A DNA stretch of 64,000 nt from an uncultured Acetatifactor sp. (GCA_910577185.1 CAJTLR010000007.1:1-64000); one strand, 5' to 3'. Shown: positions 26,490-35,800, numbered from the stretch's first letter. The notes: generated by a model not told the origin, from the letters alone. Program-made: numbers and translations.

Positions 26490-27212
26490 ATGAACCCATA
26501 TCAGACAGAACAGTTTCAGGCAGATCTGGGCAGTCTGGGTATTTCACTGTCACATGAGCAGCTTATCCAGTTTATCCGGTATTATGAAATGCTTGTGGAA
26601 TGGAACGGGAAAATAAATCTTACAGCCATAACAGAATATGATGAAGTGATGAAAAAACATTTTGTGGACAGCCTGTCTTTGGTGAAAGTCTGTGATGTAA
26701 AAAAACCGGCCGATTTGATAGATGTGGGAACAGGGGCAGGTTTTCCGGGGCTGGCGCTGAAAATAGCCTTTCCCCAGATGAAAGTGACCCTGCTGGATTC
26801 CCTGCATAAAAGAATACAATTTCTAAGGGCGGTAACGGAAGAACTGGAACTGGAAAATGTCATAACGGTTCACGGGAGGGCTGAAGATTTCGCAAAACAG
26901 GGACAATTGAGAGAGCGTTTCGATTTATGTGTGTCCAGGGCCGTGGCAAACTTTTCTACCTTATCGGAGTATTGTCTTCCTTTTGTAAAAAAAGGAGGCG
27001 TGTTTGTGGCCTACAAATCGGAAAAAGCCTCTGACGAATTCAGGTCTGCAGGAAAAGCCATCCAGATTCTTGGAGGGAAACTGGAGAAAAAAAGGGAATT
27101 TACCCTGCCGGATTCCGATATTTACAGAAGTCTGTATGTGATCAGAAAAGAAAAGGCAACGCCGGGAAAGTATCCGAGAAAGGCGGGGTTACCGGGGAAA
27201 GAGCCATTGTAG
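26490..27212 (+). CDS. rsmG: 16S rRNA (guanine-527-N7)-methyltransferase RsmG
   Basis: Methylates G527 of 16S rRNA with S-adenosylmethionine. The 240-residue product has the family N-terminal helices (YYEMLVEWNGKINLTAIT), the SAM-binding loop LIDVGTGAGFPGLALKI and RAVANFSTLSEY near the active site. It is slightly long at the basic C-terminus. In many Firmicutes it sits directly after mnmG; here relQ and a MATE gene are interposed. Confidence 0.95.
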   Translation: MNPYQTEQFQADLGSLGISLSHEQLIQFIRYYEMLVEWNGKINLTAITEYDEVMKKHFVDSLSLVKVCDVKKPADLIDVGTGAGFPGLALKIAFPQMKVTLLDSLHKRIQFLRAVTEELELENVITVHGRAEDFAKQGQLRERFDLCVSRAVANFSTLSEYCLPFVKKGGVFVAYKSEKASDEFRSAGKAIQILGGKLEKKREFTLPDSDIYRSLYVIRKEKATPGKYPRKAGLPGKEPL

Positions 27213-27336
27213 GCAGCGGGTCAGACAGGCGGGGAAACATTACGCTGACATTGCGATGGAAAAAACAGGAAAAAGATACTGTTATTCTTCTGGTACAAGG
27301 AGTATAATGTAGAAAAAACTGGTTGAGGAAAGTAAG

Positions 27337-28704
27337 ATGGGGAATAAAAGAAAGCGACAGGTCAGGGGAATCAAAATACAGAATATCAATATTTGCATGA
27401 TTCTGATTTCATGCATTCTTTATGTTTTGTTAATTGTTGCCACGGTAGATGCTTCCCACAGATATAAGGTTATGATATCTGCCATGGGAAATTATATCAA
27501 CTGTGAAGAAGATGCCGCTCTTGTAAAGGAAGCTTCCGATTATCTCACAGAACAGGTCAGGCTTTATACCGTGACCATGGACCCTGTATACGTGGACCGG
27601 TATTTTAATGAGGTTTATGTTGAAAAACGCAGGGAAATTGCCATGGACCAGATGAGTTATTATCACACCAATGCCATGGCTTATGAATATTTTCATACCG
27701 CCCTGGAAAATTCCGACAAGCTGATGGAACAGGAAATTTATGCCATGAAGCTGATAACAATTGCACAGGGATATGAAATGTCTGATTTTCCGGAAGATAT
27801 CAGGGAGTATACCATACTGGAGGAAGATCAGTTTCTGAGCCCGGACGAAATGACGGAAAAGGCAAGGAATCTGGTGTTCAGTTCCGAATATCAGAAAGCC
27901 AAGGAAGATATTTCGGGAAATGTTTCTTATTTTCTGGACAATATTATTGATAATACCATGCAGGAACAGCAGAAAAGCGTTGTGGATTTAAAAAGGACCA
28001 TGACGGGACAGCAGATTCTCATCAGCGTATTGTTTGTGGAAAATATTCTTATGTTCGTGCTGATCATTCTGCTGGTCATAAAGCCTTTGAAAATCTATAT
28101 TGAAAATATAGAAGATAAGGAAAAATTGTCAGTACTGGGATCTTATGAGTTTAAATATCTGGCGCTGACCTATAATAATATCTATGAGCTGAATGCCACC
28201 AATGAAGCAATGCTTCATTACAGGGCGGAACACGATCCTCTTACGGGAATCATCAACAGAGGAGCCTTTGACAGACTGAGGCAGCTTTTGAAGGGAAAAC
28301 AGGCTCCCCTGGCGCTTTTGATTATTGACGTGGATAAATTCAAACAGATCAATGATGGATTTGGTCATGAGATGGGAGATCAGGTTCTGAAAAAAGTAGC
28401 GCGGCTGCTGGAAGAATCTTTCCGTTCCACAGATTATATTGCCAGAATCGGCGGGGATGAGTTTGCGGTGATAATGACAGATGTCAGAGAGGATATGAAG
28501 CCTCTGATATCGGACAAAATAAAACAGATCAATGACGATTTACAGCATCCAGGGGATGATCTGGCTAAAACATCCCTCAGTGTGGGCATTGTTTTTTCTT
28601 CCGCAGGATTTCCGGAGGATTTATATACAAAGGCAGACAAGGCTCTTTACAATGTAAAAGAAAACGGAAGATGCGGCTGCGTATTTTATGATGAGAAAGA
28701 ATAA
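27337..28704 (+). CDS. Membrane-bound diguanylate cyclase with an extracellular sensor
   Basis: Makes cyclic di-GMP from two GTP. Of 455 residues, a first membrane segment lies at about 19-38 and a second near 228-250. Between them is an external helical region of about 190 residues, which I do not recognise as a named sensor domain. The C-terminal GGDEF domain covers about 285-452: HDPLTGIINRGAFD at its start and the active-site GGDEF at 372-376. An RxxD inhibitory site is not evident at the usual spot before it. A TATAAT at 27303 may be its promoter. It is followed after 26 bp by a LuxR-type regulator. Confidence 0.9.
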   Translation: MGNKRKRQVRGIKIQNINICMILISCILYVLLIVATVDASHRYKVMISAMGNYINCEEDAALVKEASDYLTEQVRLYTVTMDPVYVDRYFNEVYVEKRREIAMDQMSYYHTNAMAYEYFHTALENSDKLMEQEIYAMKLITIAQGYEMSDFPEDIREYTILEEDQFLSPDEMTEKARNLVFSSEYQKAKEDISGNVSYFLDNIIDNTMQEQQKSVVDLKRTMTGQQILISVLFVENILMFVLIILLVIKPLKIYIENIEDKEKLSVLGSYEFKYLALTYNNIYELNATNEAMLHYRAEHDPLTGIINRGAFDRLRQLLKGKQAPLALLIIDVDKFKQINDGFGHEMGDQVLKKVARLLEESFRSTDYIARIGGDEFAVIMTDVREDMKPLISDKIKQINDDLQHPGDDLAKTSLSVGIVFSSAGFPEDLYTKADKALYNVKENGRCGCVFYDEKE

Positions 28705-28730
28705 GATTCTGGTATCAAGAGGATAATAAA

Positions 28731-29288
28731 ATGATGTTGGATGAATATAACGGGCTGTGTGAAATGTTGGAGGAATTTCGGCAGGAAGCGGCCGGGCTGG
28801 ATGAAAAGATAAATTCTAATGAGAAAAGGATGGCGGAACTGGAGGCGCATCTGAAAATTTACACGGAATCCGAGCCGGAAGATTTTAAAGTTTTTTCTCC
28901 CAGAAGAATGGAAACTGTTTACAGCGAGGAAATTGAAAAAATCAGGACAGAAAAAAGCAGCAGGGAGGAAGAAAATCAGGAGCTGTATCAAAAGAAAAGT
29001 GTTTTGGAAAAGCGTATTCATCTGATTTCAAATATTATAAACCGTCCCACGAAAAATACAAACTCTGCCGACACTGAAAAACTGGAACTGCTCACAGACA
29101 GGGAGAGAGAAATACTGGTACAGATTGCAGAGGGAAAGCTGAATAAAGAAATTGCCATGTCTCTGGATATCAGTGAGAGAACGGTAAAAAACCATATTTC
29201 CAGTATCTTTCGCAAAATTGACGTGCTGGACCGGACGCAGGCCGCGGTTTTTGCCATTCGGAATCACATTGTGGAACAGGGAGAATAA
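28731..29288 (+). CDS. LuxR-type helix-turn-helix regulator with coiled-coil N-terminus
   Basis: A 185-residue DNA-binding protein. The C-terminal 65 residues form a LuxR helix-turn-helix: LTDREREILVQIAEGKLNKE, then ISERTVKNHISSIFRKIDV. The N-terminal 110 residues are highly charged and predicted coiled-coil, without a receiver or ligand-binding domain. It lies 26 bp after the diguanylate cyclase gene, so both may be cotranscribed and act in one pathway. The target genes are unknown. Confidence 0.8.
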   Translation: MMLDEYNGLCEMLEEFRQEAAGLDEKINSNEKRMAELEAHLKIYTESEPEDFKVFSPRRMETVYSEEIEKIRTEKSSREEENQELYQKKSVLEKRIHLISNIINRPTKNTNSADTEKLELLTDREREILVQIAEGKLNKEIAMSLDISERTVKNHISSIFRKIDVLDRTQAAVFAIRNHIVEQGE

Positions 29289-29320
29289 CATAATGTATTC
29301 ATGGCGGGAGGCATGACAAG

Positions 29321-30316
29321 ATGGAAAACAAAAAAGAAGAATACTGGGATATTTATACAAAGGACAGAATCAGGACCGGAAGACTACACAGGCGCGGGGA
29401 CAAAATGAAAGCGGGGGACTACCATCTTGTGGTTCATGTCTGCATTTTTAATCATAAAAACCAGCTGCTGATACAGCAGAGACAGCCTTTTAAAAAGGGC
29501 TGGCCGAATATGTGGGATGTGACGGTGGGAGGATCCGCGGTGGCAGGAGACAGCAGTACCCAGGCGGCCGAAAGGGAAGTATGGGAAGAGCTGGGACTGA
29601 AAATTGATTTTTCGGAATACAGGCCTGTTTTTACCATGAATTTTTCCGATGGTTTTGATGATTATTACATAGTCAGGGAGGACATCCAGCTGTCAAATCT
29701 TCATCTGCAGAAAGAAGAAGTGAGGAATGTATGCTGGGTGGACAGGGAGAAAGCCCTGCAGATGCAAAAGGAAGGCATCATGATTCCGTACTGGTTTCTG
29801 GACTGGTTATTTGACATCAGGGATACACAGAGTTTTGATGCCCATGGGGACAGAAAGAAAATGATTCAGATAGAATATGCGGGGTCCAAACGGCTGAAAT
29901 CCTGGATGAGCCTGGCTGAAATTGTGAGAGACAATTTTCCGGGACTGGAAACCGAAGAAGCGTTTTTGGAGTATCGGGATACCGTTATCCGGAACATGGA
30001 AAGGAGAAGCGCCATCTGTGCCCTGGATGGAAATACAGTGGTGGGAATTCTTCTTTTTTCCGTAAAAAGAAATCTGATCTGCTGTATGGCGGTTCATCCG
30101 GAGTACAGGAGACAGCATATTGCCGGCCGGATGCTGGATATGATGATGCCGCATATGGATGAAAACAGGGATGTGACAGTGGAAACATTCCGGGAGGACG
30201 ACGAAAAGGGAACCGCCCCCAGGGCATTTTACCTTTCCCGGGGCTTTGTTCCCGGGGAATCAGGCATTTCCCTGGGATATCCCGTCCAGAAATTTGTACT
30301 GAAAATGAAATCATGA
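29321..30316 (+). CDS. Nudix hydrolase fused to a GNAT acetyltransferase
   Basis: A two-domain protein of 331 residues. The N-terminal Nudix domain (about 30-165) resembles the isopentenyl-diphosphate-isomerase-like branch and hydrolyses a nucleoside diphosphate-linked compound, unidentified. Its Nudix box, GSAVAGDSSTQAAEREVWEE followed by LG, has Asp in place of the first Glu. The C-terminal GNAT domain (about 190-331) has the acetyl-CoA loop region VHPEYRRQHIAGRMLDMM. The stop overlaps the convergent histidine kinase stop, leaving no room for a terminator. The substrates of both halves are unknown. Confidence 0.85.
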   Translation: MENKKEEYWDIYTKDRIRTGRLHRRGDKMKAGDYHLVVHVCIFNHKNQLLIQQRQPFKKGWPNMWDVTVGGSAVAGDSSTQAAEREVWEELGLKIDFSEYRPVFTMNFSDGFDDYYIVREDIQLSNLHLQKEEVRNVCWVDREKALQMQKEGIMIPYWFLDWLFDIRDTQSFDAHGDRKKMIQIEYAGSKRLKSWMSLAEIVRDNFPGLETEEAFLEYRDTVIRNMERRSAICALDGNTVVGILLFSVKRNLICCMAVHPEYRRQHIAGRMLDMMMPHMDENRDVTVETFREDDEKGTAPRAFYLSRGFVPGESGISLGYPVQKFVLKMKS

Positions 30317-32062
30317 AACGGGGATGGTAAAGGAAATACAGGTTCCCAGCCCCTGATGGCTCAGGATGCGGAGACAGCTCTCCGGCCCGTAATTTAAAAC
30401 CAGGCGTTTATTCACATTGTCCAGACCGATACCTTCTGTGGGAATATCTTTGAGCAGATTTTCCCGCAGTTTTTTTAATTCAGACCGGTTTATTCCGATT
30501 CCATTGTCTATGATAGAGACATGAATCTTTTGCTGCCGGATAAAAATACGTATTTTCACATATCCGAACCGGGAAGCCGGACGGATGCCATGGGAAATAC
30601 TGTTTTCCACCAGAGGCTGCAGAAGAAGTCGCTTCAGGGGAAGCTGCAGGATGGCATCATCCACATCCTCATACACAAGAAAACAGTCAGGAAATCTGTA
30701 TTTCTGTATTTCCACATATTTATGAATATTATTGAGTTCATCCCATATGGTGACAGGTATTTCCGCAGGCATCAGGGAATATTTCAGGATATCGGAGAGA
30801 TTATTGATAATCTTGTTTACGGAAGTTGGCTTCTGAACCTCTTTGTAAACTTCAAAATTCAGGGTTTGGAGCGTATTCACCATAAAATGCGGGTTGATCT
30901 GCAGCTGAAGGGCGGCTAATTCCACCACCTGCTTTTTATACCGCTGTTCTGCCAGCTGGCTGTTTAGAAAAGTAGTGTTCAGAAACATGCGTACAACATT
31001 GTTCAGAATCAGATCATATTCATTTTCCACAGTCCGGGGACAGGAATTGTCCCCCGGGATGATTCCTTTTTCCGCATTGTCAAACAAATCTATGATATAC
31101 CGGATCTGGGAAAAATTATCCCTGGTGGTTTTCAGGGAAAGCACAAACACAAAGATACAGTTTGCCATAATAACAGCCAGAAACCATGTCAAATTGTTCA
31201 AAGTATTCCGCACTACCTCACCGGCGGGTGTCAGCAGGAGAAATGTCAGGTCATAATCCTGATTGGAAGCGGCATTTTTTAAAAACAGCCTGCCATCTAT
31301 GACAATCCACTCATTTTCAACGGACAATTCGCCTGTTTTGTGAAAGTGGTCTGCAAAATTCAGGGAAGAATTCTGGGCGTTTGTATGGGACAGTAAGATA
31401 TCATGGTCCGTGTTGAGTATAAAAAAATAATTTTCCCATATGGGAAAAATACTTTTCATGCTGCCCAGGAAAGCTTCCAGGGGAATATTGGACACAATGA
31501 CCCCGTCCAGGTAAGTCATTTTCTGGTAAAATGTCATGACCTCCGTCTCTTTTTTGCTGCCATTGGCAGGAATGGTGCGGTGCGTAATATAGTTGGAAGT
31601 ATCCTCGGGGAGCTGTCTGTAAATATCATACCAGGAAGTGTCATAATAATGGTAAAGGCTGCAGATTCCTTTGTCGGAGGAGAAAAAATTATCATACTGG
31701 TTCAGGGACAAATAGATGCTCTGGATAAAAGGATGCGATTTTGTGGCGCTGTTCAGGATGGTTTTCATACTGTTTAAGAAGACATAGTCTGTGTAATTCG
31801 TGGCCTCAAACAGAAGAATTTTGCGCAGGGAAAGGGAAAGCTGGGGATTGAGAGTCATCAGATCCTGCTGATAAAAAGAGTTTGCCGTAATCAGGTCAAA
31901 AGTTTCGTTCATATTCTCCAGTGTATTTCCGGAGGTGGTATTCAGATTCCGGATCTGGGAATTTCCCATAATACAGAAAAATAAGAGAAACAGTACAAGT
32001 GTGGGTGTCATCAGGATGGTAAAATAATTTTTCAGACGTTTCAGGAAAAACTTTCTGCTCAT
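30311..32062 (-). CDS. Sensor histidine kinase, YesM type
   Basis: Senses an extracellular signal and phosphorylates its partner regulator. Of 583 residues, membrane segments at about 15-35 and 290-310 flank an external sensor domain of roughly 250 residues. The phosphorylated His is in LQINPHFMVNTLQTLNFEVY. The ATPase domain has LVENSISHGI (N box), DNGIGI and GIGLDNVNKRL. The start follows TAGGAG. It begins 8 nt after the response regulator stop, so both form one operon, divergent from the sugar transporter. By analogy with YesMN systems, oligosaccharides are the likely signal. Confidence 0.92.
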   Translation of the reverse strand: MSRKFFLKRLKNYFTILMTPTLVLFLLFFCIMGNSQIRNLNTTSGNTLENMNETFDLITANSFYQQDLMTLNPQLSLSLRKILLFEATNYTDYVFLNSMKTILNSATKSHPFIQSIYLSLNQYDNFFSSDKGICSLYHYYDTSWYDIYRQLPEDTSNYITHRTIPANGSKKETEVMTFYQKMTYLDGVIVSNIPLEAFLGSMKSIFPIWENYFFILNTDHDILLSHTNAQNSSLNFADHFHKTGELSVENEWIVIDGRLFLKNAASNQDYDLTFLLLTPAGEVVRNTLNNLTWFLAVIMANCIFVFVLSLKTTRDNFSQIRYIIDLFDNAEKGIIPGDNSCPRTVENEYDLILNNVVRMFLNTTFLNSQLAEQRYKKQVVELAALQLQINPHFMVNTLQTLNFEVYKEVQKPTSVNKIINNLSDILKYSLMPAEIPVTIWDELNNIHKYVEIQKYRFPDCFLVYEDVDDAILQLPLKRLLLQPLVENSISHGIRPASRFGYVKIRIFIRQQKIHVSIIDNGIGINRSELKKLRENLLKDIPTEGIGLDNVNKRLVLNYGPESCLRILSHQGLGTCISFTIPVS

Positions 32063-32070
32063 GGTAACTC

Positions 32071-32841
32071 CTATCTATCTGCCTGCATGTCCGGATGGAA
32101 GGGTTTTTTCCCCATTCTGTATTCCTGGGGTGTAATTTTATAATAATCTTTAAAGTTGCGGGAAAGATTTTTCGGATTCATATATCCCACGGCATCTGCC
32201 ACATCATAGAGTTTTCTTTTGTCATCCGCAAGCAGTTCAAGGGCTTTTTCCATTCTGATTTTCAGGAGATAATCAGAGAAACTGATTCCCGCGGCCGCCT
32301 TAAACGTGCTGGAAAGATAGGCAGTGGAAAAATGTACTAAAAGCGCGGCATCTTCCAGGGACGCCGTGCGGTAATTTTCCCTGATATATTCTTTTACCGT
32401 TTCTGCCATGTCTTCATGGGCAGAGGAGGGGCGGATCACATCGGACGCAGGCTGTTTTGCGGGATTTCTGTTGTCAAGAAGATGCCTGACTCTCTCAAAA
32501 CAGGCCTCCATGGCCTCATATTTCATGGGTTTGATCAGATAATCCACCACATGATTGATAATGGCCGATCTGGCATATTCAAATTCCTGATATGCGGAAA
32601 AGAAAATGACAATAATGTCAGTATTGATCAGATTCCGTGACAATTCTATTCCTGTCATACCCGGCATCTGGATATCTGTCATGACCACGGAAATATCGTC
32701 GTGACTGTTGATATATTCCAGGGCTTCTTTTCCGCTGGTGAAAAAACCGGCCACTTCAAACCCGAGATTCCCCCAGGGAAACAGATTGGCAAGTCCTTCT
32801 CCTATCTTTGGTTCGTCATCTACGATTATGATCCGGTACAT
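32071..32841 (-). CDS. Response regulator with AraC-type DNA-binding domain, YesN type
   Basis: Partner of the adjacent sensor kinase. Of 256 residues, a receiver domain covers 1-120, with acidic residues in VDDEPK, the phosphorylated Asp in MTDIQMPGM and the conserved Lys in YLIKPMKYE. The C-terminal 100 residues hold two AraC helix-turn-helix motifs: HFSTAYLSSTFKAAAGISFS and DAVGYMNPKNLSRNFKDYY. The start at 32841 is chosen because AAAGGAG precedes it; 19 upstream codons are unlike the family. It should activate the divergent ABC transporter and glycosidase genes. Confidence 0.93.
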   Translation of the reverse strand: MYRIIIVDDEPKIGEGLANLFPWGNLGFEVAGFFTSGKEALEYINSHDDISVVMTDIQMPGMTGIELSRNLINTDIIVIFFSAYQEFEYARSAIINHVVDYLIKPMKYEAMEACFERVRHLLDNRNPAKQPASDVIRPSSAHEDMAETVKEYIRENYRTASLEDAALLVHFSTAYLSSTFKAAAGISFSDYLLKIRMEKALELLADDKRKLYDVADAVGYMNPKNLSRNFKDYYKITPQEYRMGKKPFHPDMQADR

Positions 32842-32970
32842 ATTGACTCCTTTCATAATCTCCTGTTTCCGGTTCCGGATTGAGACCTGCTGCCACAAGT
32901 GTGTCGTACATTACATGGAAAGCGGCTTTGGGACATATCCTGATATAAATGTATTTTGCAGGATAAAAAT

Positions 32971-32999
32971 AGTATAAGCGAAAAAAGGCATAAACACAA
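32971..32999 (-). promoter_or_regulatory. Promoter of the two-component operon
   Basis: On the minus strand TTGTGT (32999-32994) and TATACT (32976-32971) are 17 bp apart. The leader would be about 125 nt. Confidence 0.6.
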
Positions 33000-33016
33000 G
33001 TGCCTGGAAAGATGAT

Positions 33017-33100
33017 AAAAGTCACTAATATTTTTCCCATCTAAAAAAAAGTGACTTTTTCCGAAAAAGGAAAAAAGTCAGTTCCTTTCGGGAAAAGTCA
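33017..33100 (+). promoter_or_regulatory. Repeated AAAAGTCA sites, candidate regulator binding sites
   Basis: AAAAGTCA occurs at 33017, 33073 and 33093. A 15-bp palindrome AAAAAGTGACTTTTT lies at 33046-33060 and carries the motif in both directions. The last two copies, 20 bp apart within GGAAAAAAGTCAG and GGGAAAAGTCATG, lie just upstream of the transporter promoter, as expected for AraC-type activators. Confidence 0.5.
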
Positions 33101-33128
33101 TGCCCTCCCAAAACAAAGGGGAATTCAT

Positions 33129-33134
33129 TATAAT
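33129..33134 (+). promoter_or_regulatory. -10 box of the sugar transporter operon
   Basis: A perfect TATAAT has a poor -35 at the right distance (33106-33111), as expected for a promoter needing an activator. The leader to the ATG at 33261 would be about 120 nt. Confidence 0.45.
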
Positions 33135-33260
33135 GTAACTTACAAAAACCCACGAACAGCCCTGCTGTGAGTAAAGTGACGGATCGGCAGCATTTCTTCG
33201 CTTCCGGTCAAAGACACATGGAAAACATGGTGGATATTTCAGTACAAAGGAGGCAATGGT

Positions 33261-34661
33261 ATGAAAAAGAAAAAAGTAGCTGCATTATTTCTGGTGATGA
33301 TGATGGCATTGACGGCCGTGGGCTGTGGAAAAGAGTCTGAGGGAACATCTTCCGATGGATCAGAATCATCCGCTGAAAATTCCGACGCACCGGAAAGTAC
33401 GGAGACAGATGCAGAATCTTCCCAAGGGGAAAGCACGGCTGCAGAAGAAAATCAGGAACCGGTGACACTGCGTTTTATGTGGTGGGGAGGAGACGACAGG
33501 GCAGAAGCCACCCTGAACGTTATCGACGAATTTGAAAAATTATATCCCTGGATCACCATAGAAGCCGAGTACGGCAGCAGCGATGGATATCAGGAAAAAC
33601 TGACCACACAGCTTGTATCCGGTACCGCGGCGGACATTATTCAGATGGGAACGGGATGGATGCCCGGATATGTGGAATCCAATCCGGATTATTTCGCGGA
33701 TTTTAAAGAATACCCGGACAGCATCGATCTGAGTCATTTTGAGGCTTCTTTCCTGGAGAACAACGGTGAATTTGACGGGCGTCAGTACGGACTGCCCACG
33801 GGTATTTCGGGACACGCATTTCTTTACAATGCAGGTCTGGCAGAAAGCATAGGACTTGATTTCAGCCAGCAGTATACCTGGGATGATCTGATCACCATGG
33901 GGAAAAAGGTCAGGGAATATGATGATTCCATGTATCTTCTGACTATGGGTGCGTCGGAACTGAATACCATGATTGTCAGGCCTTACCTGACACAGCTGAC
34001 AGGCAATATGGTGCTGATGAACGATACCAAATCCATGGGATTCACGGAGGAAGATCTGGTAAAGACACTTTCCTATATTAAATCCTTATATGACGAGGGT
34101 GTGGTTGTGCCCATATCCAATGTGATATCTTACGGGGCGGACATTATCACGGATCCCAATTGGATTAACCAGAAATATGTTTCCATTTTCAGCTATTCTT
34201 CCACTGTGGAAACAGCCCAGGCCGCATGTCCGGATGGAACATTCCAGGTAGGCAGGCTTCCGGTTATGGAAAATGCCAAGGACGAAGGATGGTATGGAAA
34301 CTGTCCGCAGTATATGTGTGTGTCAAAGAAATCCGGGCATGTGGAAGAAGCCATGATGTTTTTGAATTATTTCTACAATGACGAAAAAGCAGCAGAACTG
34401 CTTACCACGGTCCGTTCCGTACCTCCCACCAAAATAGGGCAGGATGTGTGTGAGAGACTGGGCCTTCTGCAGGGTGTGGCAAAAGACAGTGTGGATATGA
34501 TTCAGACTTACAGCGGAACCAATGATCTGGGGCTCACAACGGAAGAGGAAGTTACGGCTATTCTGGAGGATGCGGCTGTACAGATCGCTTACGGTCAGGA
34601 TACCCCGGAAAATGTGGCCAAGAGTACCATAAAGCTTTTGGAGGGATATCTCTCGGAATAG
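33261..34661 (+). CDS. Sugar ABC transporter solute-binding lipoprotein
   Basis: Captures an oligosaccharide outside the cell for the two permeases downstream. The 466-residue product has a lipoprotein signal: Lys-rich start, hydrophobic core and lipobox TAVGC with the lipidated Cys at about residue 22. An acidic Ser/Glu/Thr-rich linker of about 45 residues spaces it from the membrane. The family 1 binding fold follows, with ITIEAEYGSSDGYQEKLTTQ and DIIQMGTGWMPGY. The start follows a GGAGG site. The ligand is unknown; with a fucosidase in the same unit, a fucosylated glycan is a reasonable guess. Confidence 0.92.
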   Translation: MKKKKVAALFLVMMMALTAVGCGKESEGTSSDGSESSAENSDAPESTETDAESSQGESTAAEENQEPVTLRFMWWGGDDRAEATLNVIDEFEKLYPWITIEAEYGSSDGYQEKLTTQLVSGTAADIIQMGTGWMPGYVESNPDYFADFKEYPDSIDLSHFEASFLENNGEFDGRQYGLPTGISGHAFLYNAGLAESIGLDFSQQYTWDDLITMGKKVREYDDSMYLLTMGASELNTMIVRPYLTQLTGNMVLMNDTKSMGFTEEDLVKTLSYIKSLYDEGVVVPISNVISYGADIITDPNWINQKYVSIFSYSSTVETAQAACPDGTFQVGRLPVMENAKDEGWYGNCPQYMCVSKKSGHVEEAMMFLNYFYNDEKAAELLTTVRSVPPTKIGQDVCERLGLLQGVAKDSVDMIQTYSGTNDLGLTTEEEVTAILEDAAVQIAYGQDTPENVAKSTIKLLEGYLSE

Positions 34662-34681
34662 TATGGGAGCCATCTGATAAG

Positions 34682-34719
34682 GGGACGCCGCAATATCCTT
34701 TTGCGGCATCCCTTCTTTT
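34682..34719 (+). terminator. Terminator or attenuator after the solute-binding protein gene
   Basis: The stem GGGACGCCGCAA/TTGCGGCATCCC, with one mismatch, is followed by TTCTTTTA. It sits between the binding protein and permease genes, so it likely lowers permease expression relative to the binding protein. Confidence 0.75.
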
Positions 34720-34813
34720 ATGCGCAGGGGTGCAGAAGGAGGATTGTTGCTGACGCAACACGCGCCCCGCGCGGCGGGCAGAGGAGAAGGGCATTCCCCT
34801 GCTCGATTGCGCA
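34720..34813 (+). repeat. Structured intergenic repeat, copy 1
   Basis: A 94-bp element directly after a terminator, related to 45160-45253 and 60137-60226. It forms an outer stem GGGGTGC/GCGCCCC around TGTTGC/GCAACA, then a second stem GGGCAG/CTGCTC. Compared with the other copies, one pair in the second stem changes on both sides, T-A to C-G. No protein is encoded. Confidence 0.8.
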
Positions 34814-34883
34814 GCCCCGACCCCCTGATAGATTCTGCCCATGAAATTCTGGTCTGGACAATTTGGAGAAAGAAGGTAAAAAT

Positions 34884-35777
34884 TTGAAAAGAAAGTTAAA
34901 GCGTAAACAATATATGGGCCTTTTGTTTATCATGCCCTGGGTGATTGGTTTTCTGGTATTGCAGTTATATCCCCTTGTATCGTCTTTTTATTTTTCCCTG
35001 ACGGAATACAATATCATGTCAAAACCCGAATTTATCGGTTTACAGAATTATAAAAAACTGCTTACAGCGGACAACGACTTCTGGAATTCCTTAAGGGTAA
35101 CGGTGATCTATACTGTGTTCACTGTTCCCGGAAAACTCATTGTGGCATTGATGGTAGCCATGGTCATGAATAAAAATATGAAGGGAATCAATGCCATCAG
35201 AACCATTTATTATCTTCCCTCCCTTTTTGGGGGAAGCATTGCGGTTTCTATATTATGGAAATTAATGTTTCAGGATCAGGGAATTGTCAATTCCATTCTG
35301 AATGTATTTCATATTCCCTCCGTCCAGTGGCTGGGCAGTACAAAGATGGCCCTGCCTACCATTATTTTACTGAATTTCTGGCAGTTTGGTTCTGCCTTTG
35401 TGATGTTTCTGGCGGCTTTGAAAAATGTGCCGGCGGATCTGTATGAGGCGGCAGACATTGATGGCGCGGGAGGAATGACGAAGTTTTTCCGGATTACACT
35501 TCCCCAGATTTCCTCCATTATTTTCTTTAATGTGATCATGCAGACCATCACCGCCCTGCAGAGTTTTGCAGGTCCCATGGTGATTACCGGGGGCGGTCCC
35601 CTGAAATCCACCTATGTGCTGGGATTAAAATTGTATACAGAGGCATTTTCTTACTACAAGATGGGTTATGCATGTGCAGTTTCCTGGATTATATTTATCA
35701 TGATTACGATAGTGACTCTTGTGTTGTTCCGCTTTTCTTCCATGGTGGTGTATTACGAGGATGGCGGGGACTTCTGA
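34884..35777 (+). CDS. Sugar ABC transporter permease, first of pair
   Basis: A membrane subunit of the importer, MalF/UgpA/LacF type, of about 297 residues with six membrane segments. The cytoplasmic EAA loop that contacts the ATPase is DLYEAADIDGAGGMTKFFRI. There is no ATG at the right place; a TTG at 34884 preceded by GAAGG is the most likely start, and another TTG at 34863 is possible. It lies after the terminator and repeat that follow the binding protein gene. Confidence 0.88.
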   Translation: MKRKLKRKQYMGLLFIMPWVIGFLVLQLYPLVSSFYFSLTEYNIMSKPEFIGLQNYKKLLTADNDFWNSLRVTVIYTVFTVPGKLIVALMVAMVMNKNMKGINAIRTIYYLPSLFGGSIAVSILWKLMFQDQGIVNSILNVFHIPSVQWLGSTKMALPTIILLNFWQFGSAFVMFLAALKNVPADLYEAADIDGAGGMTKFFRITLPQISSIIFFNVIMQTITALQSFAGPMVITGGGPLKSTYVLGLKLYTEAFSYYKMGYACAVSWIIFIMITIVTLVLFRFSSMVVYYEDGGDF

Positions 35778-35800
35778 TGGTTATGGATTGGAGATTTACG

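Noticed and set aside
34720..34813. Structured repeat considered as an insertion sequence
   Set aside because: It has no transposase, no target duplication that I can see and is only about 94 bp. A MITE-like origin is possible but not shown.
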